NCBI RefSeq assembly: GCF_958298935.1
Contig: NC_084938.1
Location: 6,765,501 to 6,829,500, forward strand
DNA: 64,000 bases
Direction: 5' to 3'
Source: Phragmites australis
Taxonomy: Eukaryota > Streptophyta > Magnoliopsida > Poales > Poaceae
Positions 11,563 to 24,868 of this stretch are shown here, in pieces. Made by a program: the position numbers and the translations under genes. Position 1 is the first letter of the stretch, and each line of letters starts with the position of its first letter. The notes under the pieces were generated by a model. The model saw only the letters and a program-made list of their open reading frames with translations. It had not been told where the DNA came from and searched no databases.

Positions 11563-14055
11563 TGTCACACCCGGTTTTAGAAAGGGACAAAATCAGATGT
11601 AAACCACATGTATACTAGGATCAAGTTTCATACATACAGTGACTTCATCAGTGTATCACACACAGTGTCATTATTACAACGTTTAACTTAAATAGAAATA
11701 GAAAGACCTCAAAGTCTTAAACAAAAGCACACAAATTAAACACCGCGAAGCTCCAACTTCCACAGGTAATTGACTGGGGGAAACGCCAGCCTAGCAATCT
11801 TCATCCTCATCGACGAAGAAGTCTGGTTCTCCTTCAATGTCTAAGCAGTGCTTGGAGGACATTTGGAAGGAAACAACAAGTATGAGTACATATTGTACTC
11901 CGCAAAGTGTGGGAAAATAAAATGCCATGCAAGCTTAAACAAAGGAACAAGCTGTAGTAGTTTAAACTTGCATAAAATCCAACTATGCTAACGAAGAATT
12001 ATAAAAGCATCCTATTTGACTAGGTAAATCATCTATAGACTTCAAACTCCTAGAAACATCTCCACATGTTTTCCAACTACCTGAATCCCACATCAGGCTC
12101 CCAAACCAACCGAACCAAACCAAACCCATCCAACTAATCATATGAGGATCCAAGTCTCTCATATCCGTGAGCACTGCTAATATATCAGATTTTACACTCT
12201 GTAGAGGTTGTCCAGCTTTCCCCACGAGTTGTGAATTTTCTTGTTACTATGTCCGCGGAACACTTAACACACGCCAGTGGTGTGTCGCCCCCAAAGCCAC
12301 TACAAAGCCGTTACAAAGTTTTATCCAGTATGTGCATGCCCGCTAGGTTTTACCGCCGTCAAAGTGACATTCACACCACCCAGAAGCCCCCTTATGCATC
12401 TTGTAGTCTCCAGGAAGTTTTCACCCTTCCCTTCCACTACCCATCCCATACCACTAACCAAATGGTTCTGGCCTTTGCCGTTCCCACACACCCACTCTTT
12501 CGTTTGGCATGCACAAAACTGGAATTCACTAATTAATAGGCTAGGCCTGTCACATACCAGGTCTCGTGGTTGGTACGATATTTCTTGGGTTGTCGCTTCA
12601 CAAAACCGGCCCTTACTTAGGTTACTTGAGCAAACACTAAGCCAACAACATAACCATCATTATCAACAACACTAATTTGCTCAAGGCCTAAGGTTCCATG
12701 TTGCTATACGGTCACTAGTATTCTCAACTCATAGTTGCATAGTTCATTAGTCATATATAACCATTAACCCTTCCATCCCCTTGTGCAAAGCTAAGCATAA
12801 CTACCCATCATATCCATTGTTAACAACTAGGCGACAAGGAATTATATAGAACAGGATACTATAAGTACATAGGATTCAAAATTAACAGCATGCATGTTTG
12901 AAATAAAGAACGTATTTAGAAACTGGGATCAAAATATTCAAGGACACTCGCCTCTTCAACTTGCTACTCAGACTCTTCAAATACTTGGTCCTGGAGATTC
13001 TCGACGGCTGAGAGTCCGGCGAGAATTTAACGAGCTGGCGGACTCGGCGGTGGGAGGGAACCCGCGGCGGTGGGCTCGCTGGAGAGAGGCGGAAACCTCG
13101 TCGCCGAGCATGGATGATGACAGCGAGTGGCGTAAAATGCTCGGGCGAGTGAGGGTTTTCCGTTTGAGGTCTTACCGGAGCGCTGCGCGGTCCGGGAAGG
13201 TGGTCGATGGCGAGAGGGGCGGTGGCGACGCACGGTTGCGCATTGAGGACAGAGCTCCAGTGGATGGGACGTGACGAGGAGCGGCGGAATCGGCTCCTGG
13301 AGAGCACGCGGTCCCGAATAAGCGCTTGAATGCGGTGGAGAGGTGGCGGACATAGCGGTCGGTGAGCTCGACTGAGAGCAACAATGGCGGCGGCGGCTGA
13401 TTGGCGTGGGCGAAACAGATGAAAAAGAGACGAGGGGGGCTCGCACTTATATAGGCGGAGGTACGCGCGGGCGAACGAATTCGGTTGAGGTTTGTTTGGA
13501 TTCGGTCGAGAGGCGGCGGCGCGTCGGGCGGGATGCGGACTCGGCTGAAGCCCGAGCTCGGGTCGGAGACGACGACTGACGGGCGGGCCCCGCATGTCAG
13601 CGGCGCTGAGAGGCAGCAGGCGTGGGGAAGGAGGGCGAGCGACAAGCGGCGCGCCACTGGGCCGGGCGCGGCTACGGTCCACATGGACAGGGAGGCGGAA
13701 GGGAGAAACGGAGCTTGCTCAGCCCAGGAAAGAAAGGAGGGTTGGGCCGTCGGGAAAAGGGGGAAAAAGAGAAAGGAGGAGAGATTCGGCCCTGGAGAGA
13801 AAAAAGAATTTTCTTTTAAAGAACCCCTTTTCAAATCTTTTTTTTCTAAATTAAACGACGCGCCTCGAGGTTTTCAAAAATTCATTTCCACACATAAAAC
13901 TCTAGTACATCTACTCCAGCATGAATGCAACACCAAAAATATAACCTAGGGCAAAATTCATTTTTTTAGAAAATATGTTTTACCCTAATCTAATGATTTA
14001 AACCCTAATAAAAATTCTAGCAAAATTTTTGGAAATTAAAAACCAGGGTGTTACA
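11563..14055 (-). mobile_element. Solo LTR of a Ty3/gypsy-type element inside copia A
   Basis: Starts TGTCACACCCGG and ends GGGTGTTACA, so the termini are inverted TGT...ACA. Flanking pentamers are TCAGA (11558-11562) and TCATA (14056-14060), a target duplication with one mismatch. A TATATAAG box on the minus strand (13446-13453) shows the LTR points leftward. No internal protein region is present, so it is a solo LTR of 2493 bp, the product of recombination between the two LTRs of a former element. Positions 12880-13700 are very GC-rich and hold long overlapping frames in several phases, which I treat as composition effects. Copia A protease sequence lies on both sides, which proves the insertion. 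Confidence 0.85.
13446..13453 (-). promoter_or_regulatory. TATA box of the solo LTR promoter
   Basis: TATATAAG on the minus strand, followed by a GC-rich transcribed-type leader. It sits about 600 bp from the LTR's upstream end (14055), a normal position for the U3/R boundary in long gypsy LTRs. If active, it would transcribe leftward into copia A gag. Confidence 0.5.
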
Positions 14056-14060
14056 TCATA

Positions 14061-15654
14061 CGTGTTTTACTTCTCTACAGGGTGCAGATGGTGGATCTGT
14101 ACTGTTGGGGAATAAGGTCTCAGTAGCAGTACATGGAGTAGGACAAGTGAGCCTGATGCTGACTTCTGGCAATACTCTTGTGATGAAGGACATACTATTT
14201 ATGCCTGCAATGACCCGTAATCTACTCAGCGGGTCAATGCTGTGCTGGTAAGGAATAAAGTTAGTCTTGAATCAAATAAAGTAGTGATGTCCAGGTGTGG
14301 GTCATTTGTAGGAAAAGACTATGATTGCGGAGACATGTTCCATAGTTCTATTCTTGATAGTTTTGCAAACATTTTATACTCGTCCTATTCTAATAGGAAC
14401 ATTGATATATGGCATTCTCGTCTTTGTCATGTTAATAATGAAGCAATTATACGTTTGAGCAAAATAGATCTTATTCACTCATATAATTATGACAAGAGGC
14501 ATAAGTGCGAGGTGTGTGTGCATAAGCAGCCCCGCAAACCGTTTCACTAGGTTGAAGGGAGAAGCATCTCGCCACTTGAGCTAATCCATTCCGACCTTTT
14601 TGAGATGAATAGAATATTAACAAAGGGTTGCAAAAGATACTTCTTTACTCTTATAGATGATGCTAGGTTCTGCTATATCTATTTGCTTAGAACAAAAGAT
14701 GAAACATTAGAATACTTTAAGATCTATAAGGGTGAGGTGGAAAACCAGTTGGGGAAGACCATAAAGAGGTTTAGGTCTGACAGAGGTGGGGAATATATTC
14801 CCATGAATTTCTCTGAGTTTTGTGAAAAAAGTGGTATAATTCATGAGTTTACGCCACCATACTCACCACAGGCCAACAGAGTAGCCAAGAGAAATAATCG
14901 AATGATTTGTGACTTGGTTAACGCCTTGTTACAGAGTTATGATATGGCTAACTCATGGTGGTGTGAGGCCACTCTCACAGTTAACTATGCCTTAAATAGT
15001 TTCATTCCTCGAAATCACGAGGCAACCCCTTATGAAGGATGGAAGGAGAGGAAACCGATTATGTCCTTTCTTCGCACCTAGGGCTGTTTTGCCAAAGTAC
15101 ATGTTCCCCAGCTGAACAACAGGAAACTAGGACCAAAGGCTATCGATTGTGTCTTTCTAGGGTATGCATAGCAGAGTACCACCTATAGATTCCTAGTGGT
15201 CCATTCTGAGGTCTCAGACATTGCCGTTAACTCGATAATGGAGTCTCGAGATGCGACATTCTTTGAGCACATCTTTCCTATGCAAGCGAAGGAAGCTGGT
15301 ATCCATGATCTTTTAGCTGATTGTCCTACTCCTCAGAGTGTCAGGGACACGATTCCTGAATTGGAACTAAGGAGGAGCAAGAGGCAAAGAACTAGAAAAT
15401 CATTGGGAGATGACTTTTTGACTTTTGTCATGGATGATGAACCACAAAACCTTTCAGAGGCATACGCTTCTCTAGAAGTGGAGTACTGGAAGAAAATAGT
15501 CCGTAGTGAGATGGATTCGATCATCACTAACGGAACCTGGGAGTTAGCTGCAAGCCAGTCGACTGCAAATGGATCTTCAAGAGGAAGCGCAGACTCGATG
15601 GAACTATAAAAAAGTACAAGGCCTGACTAGTGGCTAAGAGTTTTATGCAAAAGG
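14061..15654 (+). pseudogene. Copia A protease end, integrase and start of reverse transcriptase
   Basis: Resumes directly after the solo LTR with VLLGNKVSVAVHGVGQVSL and FMPAMTRNLLS, the copia segment between protease and integrase. A GAG-pre-integrase block follows (WHSRLCHVNNEAI, CEVCVHKQPRKPFH). The integrase core has FTLIDDARFCYIYLL, FRSDRGGEY and a PYSPQANRVAKRNN motif, where family members have G-x-E in place of RVAKRNN's R-V-A, so the catalytic glutamate is lost. The linker before reverse transcriptase has RRSKRQRTRKS and the opening EMDSIITNGTWEL. At 15655 copia B interrupts it within the first reverse transcriptase motifs. At least four stops or frameshifts (for example at 14548, 15079 and 15607) are present. 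Confidence 0.88.
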
Positions 15655-16309
15655 TGTTGGTGATATGCCCTAGAGGCTATCACGTATGGAGATTGGATCT
15701 ATGAATGGGATTTAATATGATTGAATGTCCATTAGGGTTTAGAGTCATGATGAGCTTTAATGTGATTAAAGGCCTATATAAGAGGAGACATGAGTCGTGG
15801 GCGTATAAGTTAATTCGGCCACCAAAACCCTCGTTGCCACTTCTTCCCGAACTCCATGCGAATCCCTAGTCGGGCGTGCCGTGCTAGCACACCGGCGTAC
15901 GACGTTCCATTCCTATATGTGTGGATACCGTGAAGGCACTATTGCGATTATTGCGGTACTGATTGGTGAATAGGACACCAGGACGAGTTTGACTACTTCC
16001 TCTACGTGGCCATGGAGGTGATTGACTACATGCACTTCGTGGTCGCGAAGGTGCTCGAGGAACACACTGTACTGCTTAGAGCTAGTCGAGGATTTGGTGC
16101 ACATGGTTGGAGCTGGTCAAGGATGCAGTGCATATGGTCGGGGCTGGTCAAGGACGCACATTAAGTTGGATCGGTCTACTCCAACTCTTCTTCCGTAGCG
16201 CAATGTGTTTAGTGGTAACGATCTTTGATCCCCTACTCGCATGGTTCCTTGGTTGAACGAGGTAGAGAAAAATTGTTTTATGCTAGTGTAGCCTACCTGT
16301 TACCCAATA
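15655..16309 (+). repeat. 5' LTR of copia B
   Basis: Begins TGTTGGTGATATGCCC and ends CCCAATA (CAACA expected, mutated). A TATATAAG box is at 15775-15782. It aligns along its whole length with 22449-23086, with scattered substitutions and small indels. Repeated CGACTACNTGCACTTCGTGG-like segments lie toward the end. Comparison of the two LTRs would date the insertion. Confidence 0.93.
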
Positions 16310-16310
16310 G

Positions 16311-16324
16311 TAGTATCAGAACCT
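16311..16324 (+). other. Primer binding site of copia B
   Basis: TAGTATCAGAACCT directly follows the 5' LTR and differs by few bases from TGGTATCAGAGC, the site complementary to plant initiator tRNA-Met used by most copia elements. This is where minus-strand DNA synthesis would be primed. Confidence 0.8.
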
Positions 16325-17619
16325 ACATGCGTAGTTTTTGATCTAGATCGGTCACATATAGATGATATGTGGTAGTAATAGATATGATCTATTTTTGTTC
16401 TTGTGATTGATTCATGTGATGGATTGGTCGATACACGATTTTGTGTAATTGGGATTGGATGAGGTGTGAGTCGATGGAACCACATGACTAAAAAGATTAG
16501 CTCAATCTCCCACTAGCCGCACATGCTTCCTGCCCCTACCAGCTAGAATCACCATCTGGGACAGCACGTGTTGCTGCATGGTTGGCAGAACAATAGATCG
16601 AGGTTGTGTGTGTTGTCGTCATTTCTAGAAAACCTCACACGATGATCTATATGATTGATCCAATGGAAATTGAGACTCAGAATCGGCTTGATATGATCAA
16701 TTCGATGAGATTTCCATAGTGATTTTATAGATACGATCTATGCATTTCCAAGAGGCTTCGTCCTTGCGTAGCATACACACATAGATTGTTATAATAATAT
16801 GTTCACGTCACGACATTATAATTCGATTCTATGCATAACTCATTTTTGCAGAGAATGTTGTGACTGGTATGAACTTTATGTGTATATGATGCATGTGTGT
16901 AATTTCATGGCCTGCGTGTCATGGTTAATTGTAGCCAAAGGCTGTCATGTTATTGTATAATGGCCAATGTGCTAACTTGTGATGCTTCTTTGTCTAGTAC
17001 ATTATCATGGAGACTTGGAGCATGATGACCTGGAGGACAGGACCGTGGCGATGGTTATCACCATGTGAAGGGGCCATGCTATGTCATAATTAATATGATT
17101 ATTTGTGATGCTATTTATGTTCTTGTCATACTATTATTTCATGTTTTATATGCGGTGGATATGATTACCATGATAGAGTAGTTTTTCCTCAGAAAAATTA
17201 AGAGTATTTGATGCCCTTTGAATAGCTTCACCTACATAGGTTTTGATCATTATTTGGTAGGTCTGGCAAAGTAGGGTGCCATCATTTATCTTAACCAGAT
17301 AGGGTCGATGTCAGACATCCACATGCATAGTATTAGTTTACTTAACAAAGCTATCAAAACAGTTTTAGACTTTGGGGAATTTGTTGCCACCTAACAAACA
17401 AGAGTCACATAGGAATGTGATTAACAAATTATTGCTTACTTTTGTCACTTGGTTTCTAGCAGTGATGACAAAGCTCACTAGAACTTAGTTGAATATGGAT
17501 CTTGATCCACTATATGTCGTTAGAGGGAAAATAGTTGTAAAACATATAGTGCAGAGTCTTTTGTTAAATTGTTTAATAGAAGATTCACATTAACATAGTG
17601 CTGAATTTGCATATTTATT

Positions 17620-18560
17620 TCTATTGTAGATCTAGTAACACTTCCAGTTTTAACTTGCGATCGATTCTTGAAAAAGAGAAGCTTTCTGGAACAAACTTTA
17701 TTGATTGGTATAGAAATCCGAGAATTGTGCTCAAATAAGAGAAAAAGGAATATGTTCTAGAGGTTCCCTATCCTGATGAACTAGATGATAATGCATCTAC
17801 CGCTGAAAAGCGGGCTTATGAGAAGCACACTAATGATGTACTTGATGTTAGCTATCTCATCCTTGCCACAATGAACTCTGAGATTTAGAAGCAATATAAG
17901 AATACGGATGCTTACAATATGATTGTGGGACTCCGTGGCATGTTTGAGAACCAAGCTAGGGCTGAGAGATTCAACACCTCAAAATCCTTATTTGTGTGTA
18001 GGTTGGCAGAAGATAGTCTAGTCAGTTCTCATGTGATCAAGATGATTAGTTACATTGAGAGCCTGGAAAAACTTGGTTTCCCGTTAGCCCTGAGTTGTCT
18101 ACAGATGTGATTCTCTAGTCACTCCCTACAAGGTTCGAGCCATTCATTTTGAATTTTTATATGAATAGCATGGAGAAAAGTATGTCTGAATGGCATGGGA
18201 TGCTAAAGGCTGCGGAAAGCATTAAGAAACGCTCTAGTCATGTGATTATGGTTCAGAAGGATAATAAGAAGAAAAACGCAAGGCCAAGGCTAAAACTTTA
18301 GATGAGATCTCAAGCTCTAAGCCTAAACCTGTTGGAAAGTCTAAGGTTGGTCCTGCTGCTTCTGATGCTCGCCACCACTGCCATAAGCCTAGCCATTGAT
18401 GGAGGAACTACAAACTTTACTTGTAAGAACTCAAGAAGAAGAAGGGAAGTAAGACTTTCACTTCATGTATAAATGTTATTGAAATTAATCTTGCTACTCA
18501 TCCTAATGATTCATGGGTATTTGATACCGGATCAATGATTCATACTTGCATGGACTAAAA
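17620..18560 (+). pseudogene. Copia B gag and protease, broken
   Basis: Readable blocks include LEKEKLSGTNFIDWYRN and EKKEYVLEVPYPDE, the start of UBN2-type copia gag, and MIVGLRGMFENQARAERF further on. A degraded zinc knuckle (CHHCHKPSH) follows near 18370. The protease has WVFDTGSMIHTC with the DTG triad intact at 18523-18534. The region before it (16325-17619) is leader sequence without a recognised gene. Stops at about 17737, 17887 and 18108 and a frameshift after 18110 prevent a continuous product. Confidence 0.82.
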
Positions 18561-18599
18561 AGGACTAGGAAGTGCGTGAGAGGCGAGGTGGATGCTCAT

Positions 18600-21527
18600 G
18601 TCAGCAATAGCGCAAAAGTTGTTGCGTTGTCCGTTGATGTTTATTTCTTATCGCTACCATCAGGATTAGATTTGGAATTAAATAATTTTTATTACATTCC
18701 TGCCTTGGGCAAGAACATTATATCTTTTTCATGTTTAGAAGAAGGTGGTTATGAATTCATAATAATGAACAAGTGTTGTTCAATTTATTTGAATGGTATG
18801 CTCGGGTATTTATCCATTGGTGAATGAATTATGTTTTCTAGATCTTGAGGATGTCCATGTCTATAACATTAATACAAAGAAGCTTTGGCTTAATGATTTG
18901 AATCCCACTTTTATTTGGCATTGTCGCTATGGTCATATAAATTATAACGTATGCAGATGCTCCATAAATATGGTCTTCTAAATTCATTTTTTTTGAATCA
19001 TTTGATACATGCAGATCTTGTTTACTTGCAAGATGACTGACACCTTTCCGCTGTCTAAGTGAGAGGGTGAATGAATTATTGGCCCTTGTACATACAAATA
19101 TATGTGGACCAATGAGTTCTACCGTTAGAAGTGGTTTTCAGTACTTCATTACTTTTACCGATGACTTTAGTAGATATGGTTACATCTACCTAATGAGGCA
19201 CAAGTCTGAATCCTTTGAAAAGTTCAAGGAGTTCTAGAATGAGGTACAAAATCAAATAGGCAAGACAATTAAATTTCTACGATCAGATCGTGGTGGTGAA
19301 TATTTGAGCTATGAGTTTGGTGATAATCTAAAGTAATGTGGAATCGTTCTACAGTGGACTCCACTAGGAATGCCTCAATGGAATGAGGTATTTGAACGGA
19401 TGAACCAAAATTTGTTAGACATGGTCCGATCAATGATGAGACAATATGATCTTCCATTATCCTTCTAGGGATACGCTCTAGAAACAGCTGCGTTCACTTT
19501 AAACCAGGTTCCATCTAAAACTGTAGAGAAGACACCATATGAGATATAGACTGGGAAGTGTCTCGGGTTGTCTTTCCTCAAGATCTAGGGTTGTGAGGCC
19601 TATGTAAAATGTTTGACGTCTGATAAGCTCACTCCCAAATCAGATAAGTGCTTCTTTGTGGGGTATCCTAGGGAAACCAAGGGGTATTATTTTTATAGCC
19701 GAGAAGAAGGCAAAGCGTTTGTTACCCGGAATGATATTTTTCTGGAGAAAGAGTTTCTCTCAAAGAAAGTTAGTGGGAGAGCGATGCAACTCAAAGAGAT
19801 TCAGGAACCATCAGAAAATATTTCAACTCCTACTGAACCACAACTAGATGTTGCAGAACATGTTGTAGAGACATCAGCCCTACGTCGGTCGGAAAGGGTC
19901 AGTCATGCACCTGAGAGGTTTATGTTCATAACCACAGAGCAACACAACATATTATTGTTAGACAATGATGAACCTAAGACCTACTCGAAAGCAATGGTGA
20001 GACCGAACTCTGAGAGATGGCTTGGAGCCATGAGATACGAGATAGAATCCATGCATGATAATCAAGTTTGGAACTTGGTTGATCCACCTGATGGTGTTAA
20101 AGCAGTTGAGTGCAAATGGCTTTTTGAGAAAAAGATATACGTTGATGGAAATATTCATATCTATAAGGCACGATTGGTGGTGAAAGATTTTAGGCAAATT
20201 CAAGGTGTTGATTGTGATGAAACATTTTTGCCCGTCGCAATGCTAAACTCTATCTGGATCATGCTAGAAATTATCACATATTATGATCATGAGATATGGC
20301 AAATAGATGTGAAAACGGCTTTCCTCAATGGAAACCTAAGTGGGGATGTGTACATGACACAACCTAAAGGTTTTGTCTATCCGAAAAATGCTAAAAAGAT
20401 ATGCAACTTGTAAAAGTCCATCTATGGGCTAAAACAAGCCTTTCGGAGTTGGAATCTTCATTTTGATGAAGTGCTCAAAGGGTTTGGTTTCATCAAGAAT
20501 GAAGAAGAGCCTTGTGTTAACAAAAGGGCTAGTGGGAGCACACTTGTGTTTCTGGTCTTATATGTAGATGATATATTATTGATAAAAAATGATATTCTAA
20601 TACTTGATGCTGTCAAGTCTTCATTGCGATAGAGTTTCTCAATGAAAGATCTTAGAGAGGTAGCATACATATTAGGTATAAAGATCTACAGAGATAGGTT
20701 GAGAAGGCTAATAGGATTAAAACAGAGTACATACAACGATAAGGTATTGAAAAGGTTCAATATGCAGGATTCCAAGAAAAGTTTCTTGCCAATGTCATAT
20801 GGTATCACTCTCAGCAAGAGTCAGTGTCCTTCAACACCTAATGAGCTCGAGAGAATGAGTGTGCTCCCGTATGCTTCCGCTATCGGGTCCATCATGTATG
20901 CCATGCTTTGTACACGCCCAGATATTTTCTATGCTCTAAGTGTTACGAGTAGATACAAATCAAACCCAGGTGAAGTTCACTGGGTATCAGTAAAGAATAT
21001 CCTAAAGTACTTGAGAAGAACTATAGATATGTTCATGGTCTATGGAGGTGAGGTGGAGCTCGTTGTAAATGGTTACACCGATGCTAGCTTCCAAACTGAT
21101 AAGGACGATTCGAGATAGTAATCTGGTTTTGTGTTTTGCCTCAATGGAGGAGCAATGAGTTTGGAAGAGTTCCAAGCAAGAAACAGTGGCTGATTCCACA
21201 ATAGAGGCCAAGTATATCGCAGCTTCTGAAGCTGCAAAGGAAGCTATTTCTGAGTTAGATGTGGTATCTAGTGCTTCTAGTCTAATGGATCTCTATTGTG
21301 ATAATGGTGGAGCCATTGCACATGTCAAAGAACCTAGGTCGCACTAGAAGTCCAAGCACATACTGTGGCGCTATCACGTCATCCAAGAGATCATAGATAG
21401 AGGTGATGTAAAGATATGCAAAGTGCACACAGATTCAAATTTTGCCGATCCACTGATGAAGCCTCTCTCACAGCCCAAGCATGAGGCGCACGTGAGCTCT
21501 ATGGGTATTAGATACTTGCATAATTGA
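18600..21527 (+). pseudogene. Copia B integrase, reverse transcriptase and RNase H, broken
   Basis: From left to right: a GAG-pre-integrase block (WHCRYGHINYN, about 18915); integrase core fragments in alternating frames to about 19500 (with a retained RSDRGGEY-type coding segment near 19280); then an 800-base open stretch 19613-20413 with KSDKCFFVGYPRETKGYYF and the reverse transcriptase opening (WNLVDPPDGVKAVECKW, KARLVVKDFRQIQGVD, QIDVKTAFLNG). YGLKQAFRSWN and the catalytic LYVDDILL (about 20557-20580) follow after a stop. RNase H has CTRPDIFYALSV, ASEAAKEA and a final NFADPLMKPLSQPKHE, ending at the TGA at 21525-21527. Order and motifs are diagnostic of copia. A dozen or more stops make it inactive. 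Positions 21528-22448 are 3' untranslated sequence ending in a polypurine-like tract. Confidence 0.88.
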
Positions 21528-22448
21528 GTCTAGTGCATGTGAGAGAATGTGTCCTGTCTATGTTAATGTGCTTTCAGAAAATTGTTTATCTAGTTCATTG
21601 AATAATTATCATTTACATTGATCAGCAAGTATGTAACTTGTTTGTGAAACTCTTTACTTTATTGTTATGTTATTCTAAATGATCCCTAATCTCATATCAT
21701 TATGTGGGACAATAATGGCTTATAGATGAGCATATTGACTGATTGATGATCATGTTTCATGTATCATAGATATGGAGATATCAAATCAGTAATGTGGACA
21801 CATGTTAGAGAACATGGTGTTGGATTGACCCACCTTGAGACACTGTTGGGATGTTATTTATGTGCCATTAGTTGTAGTCTCGAATGGTGTACCTGCAGAA
21901 TTCTTTGATCTAAGATCGTCATTGATTCCATAATGTGTAGTAACACACTTAGAAGCTTCCAAATGCTACTCCATAACTGGGTAGTCATAAAGATTGCTTT
22001 TGGGTATGTTATGAAATATGTTGTGGGATGTGAGTGATCAAGATGGAATTTGCCCCTCCTAGATAATATGAGAGATATCTTTGGGTCCCTCGAGGTAGTT
22101 GGATTGAGAAAGTGCATGACCATGTCAATATGGTTAAAGAGTTAATCATGATGAATCCAATACTTGATTGAGTGAATAATCAAGCTATCACAAGGTGGCA
22201 CGAATCTCGCATTGAGCTTGACTGGTATCGTGTGGTAAAGGAATTGGTGCATGAGTATGTCAAGGTTCGGCTGATATGATCTTTGTGTGCATTTGAGAGT
22301 CAATATGTCCTACTAGGTACCACTATTGATCTGTAATTTGGAAAGAGTTTTCGGGTAGCGGCCGTTTACATATGAACCTAATGGGGCACACACTTAAAGG
22401 GATGGAATTTAAAACTTGCATGAATCGACTCTAGTGCAAGTGGAAGAT

Positions 22449-23086
22449 TATTGGTGATATGCCCTAGAGGCGATCACGTATGCAGATTGGATCTGCGAAT
22501 GGGATTTAATATAATTGAATGTCCAATAGGGTTTAGAGTCACGATGGGCTCTAATGTGATTAAAGGCCCATTAGCATACTCTATATAAGAGGAGGCATGA
22601 GCCATGGTCGCATGAGTTAATTCAGCCACCAAAACCCTGGCTGCCACCTCTTCCTGAACTCCCCGCAAAACCCTAGTCTGGTGTGCGGTGGTAGCACACC
22701 AGCATACGACATTCTATCTCTGTACGTGTCGATACCGTGGAGGCACTGCTGCGATTGTTGTGATGCTAATCGGTGACAAGGACACTAGGGGGCAAGTTTG
22801 ATTACTTCCTCTACATGGGCATGGAGGTGATCGACTACATCCACTTCGTGGTCATGAAGGTGGTCGAGGAACACAAGAGACTGCTCGGAGCTGGTCGAGG
22901 ACGCAATGCACGTGGTTGGAGCTGGTCGAGGATGCACACAAAGTTGGATCGGTCTACTCCAACTCTTCTACCGTTACACTGCATGTCTAGTGGTAACGAT
23001 CTATGACCCCCTACTCTCATGGTTCCTTGGTTGAACGTGGTAGAGAAAATTGTTTTATGCTAGCATAGCCTACCCGTTACCAAATA
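22449..23086 (+). repeat. 3' LTR of copia B
   Basis: Begins TATTGGTGATATGCCC (TG mutated to TA) after a purine-rich AAGTGGAAGAT and ends CCAAATA at 23086, directly before the target duplication AAAGG. It aligns with 15655-16309. It has a TATATAAG box near 22582-22589. Confidence 0.93.
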
Positions 23087-23091
23087 AAAGG

Positions 23092-24380
23092 AAGGTGAGG
23101 ACTACTTCGATACGTATTCCCCTGTTGCCAGGTTGCCCACTCTTCGCATAATCTCCTTGTGTATCAGATGGATGTCAAGACCGCTTTCCTTAATGGAGAG
23201 TTGGATGATGAGATTTGTATGCAGCAACCAGATGGAATCGTGGTAACAGGACATGAGAGTAAAGTATGCAGGTTAATCAAATCCCTGTATGATCTCAAAT
23301 AGTCCCCTAAGCAGTGGCATGAAAAGTTTGATACTACACTGACCTCGGTCGGCTTCTGTGTCAATGAAGCCGATAAGTGCGTGTATTATTGATATGGGGG
23401 AGGGGCGAGGTGTCATTCTATGTTTATATGTAGATGATATATTGTTGTTTGGGACTGATTTGGAAATGATAAATCAGACTAAGTTTTTTCTATCTCAGAA
23501 CTTTGATATGAAATATTTGGGAGAGACTGATGTAATTTTAAACATCAAGTTGCTAAATGGCGAGAATAAGATAACTTTAAGTCAATCCCATTATGTGGAC
23601 AATGTGCTTACACATTTTGGAATGATAGACTGTAAGTCTGTAGCCACGCCCAATGATCCAAATGCTAAGGTAAAGAAAATGTAGGCCATGGCAAAGACCA
23701 GTTAAAGTATTCACAGGTTATAGGTTCACTCATGTACTTGGCTAGTGCAACGAGGCCTGACATCTCGTATGTAGTATGCAGGTTGAGTCGATCATTGGAT
23801 AGCACTGGAGAGGATACTTAAGTATCTGAAGGGGAAAAAGAACCTAGGGATTCACTATTCTGGCCATCTTGCAGTCATAGAGGGATTCAGTGATTCCAAC
23901 TAGATCAGTGATTTGGATGATATGAAGGCTACGAGTGGATATGTTTTCACTCTAGCAGGCAAAGCTGTGTCTTGGAGGTCATCTAAATAGACCATCCTTA
24001 CTCGCTCCAGGATGGAGGCTGAGCTAGTGGCGCTAGACTCAGTAGCTGTAGAGGTAGAATGGATCCGAGAACTCCTTTCTGACCTATCGATATTGGATAG
24101 TCCAATTCTGACTGTTCTCACCTATTGCGATAACTAAACTTTTCTGGTTAAGTTGAAGAGTAGGAAGGACAATATGAAGGCTTTGAAGCATATAAAATGA
24201 CGACTCAAGTTGTTCAGGCATGCACTAGAGACGGGTATAATCGCTGTGGATTATATTTAGTCTGCAAGGAATCTTGCAGATCCTTTTACAAAAGGAATAG
24301 CTAAAAAGGTCATTCAGGTAGCCTCTAGAGGAATGGGATTACCACCCACTGATGAGGTCCACACCGACAATAACCTATCC
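23092..24380 (+). pseudogene. Copia A reverse transcriptase and RNase H, continuation after copia B
   Basis: The reverse transcriptase picks up exactly where it broke at 15654, with DYFDTYSPVARLPT just after the target duplication. A frameshift follows, then the catalytic YVDDILLFGTDLEMINQ (about 23430). LTHFGMIDCKSVATPND is the usual segment after the thumb. RNase H shows DMKATSGYVFTLAGKAVSW and MEAELVALDSVAVEVEW (D/E positions visible) and ends ARNLADPFTKGIAKKVI near 24310. Stops occur at about 23302, 23682, 23988 and elsewhere. Positions 24381-24868 form the 3' untranslated part ahead of the 3' LTR. Confidence 0.88.
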
Positions 24381-24868
24381 TAGGTGATCGGAGATCCCGT
24401 AAACTAGGCTCTAGAAAAACAAGCTATGTGGACACAAGAGTAGATTAGTTCCATTTGTTGCATTACTTTTCTGTATGAGAGGGTGAGCTGTAAGCTCTTA
24501 ATGAATTTATTGTCATATGGCAATAAATGTCGCACTACAGGACATCTAGGAAAATTCACCTATGTGAGTGTGATTATGTGGTGACAATCATAGAGAAGCC
24601 AGGTACTTCTCTAGGTGGCACCTATGAATCAAGGTACATGGATATGACCATAACCTCCAACCTGAGAGCTAAAAGCAAAGAAGCCTCGTACAGGGTGCTA
24701 CATGAATGGAGTTCCGCACACCAAGGTGGAGGATCAAGGTTCTGTCTGCCTTTACCTGTGTGGGCCAAAGTTTGTGTAGCTCAGTAATATGTTCAAGCCC
24801 AAAAGGTACATCTTACTTAAAACCTGTATATAAAATCGGAGATTCCAACATCAAAATTTGGTGAAGAT

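Larger units (their letters stand above)
15655..23086 (+). mobile_element. Full-length Ty1/copia retrotransposon 'B' nested in copia A
   Basis: Flanked by exact AAAGG duplications (15650-15654; 23087-23091), which cut the copia A reverse transcriptase; the host frame continues after removing B and one target copy. LTRs are 15655-16309 and 22449-23086. Between them lie a tRNA-Met-like primer site, gag, protease, integrase, reverse transcriptase and RNase H. Total length is 7432 bp, usual for this type. All coding parts carry stops. It is the only element here with both LTRs, body and target site intact in layout. Confidence 0.95.

Noticed and set aside
12882..13834. Frames of 266, 220, 154, 139 and 126 codons in both directions
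   Set aside because: All lie in the GC-rich leader of a solo LTR. Low stop density follows from composition; the predicted products are Arg/Pro/Ser-rich without domains.
16311..16324. tRNA-like sequence
   Set aside because: Only the primer complement to the tRNA 3' end is present, with no cloverleaf. The same holds at 26198-26211.
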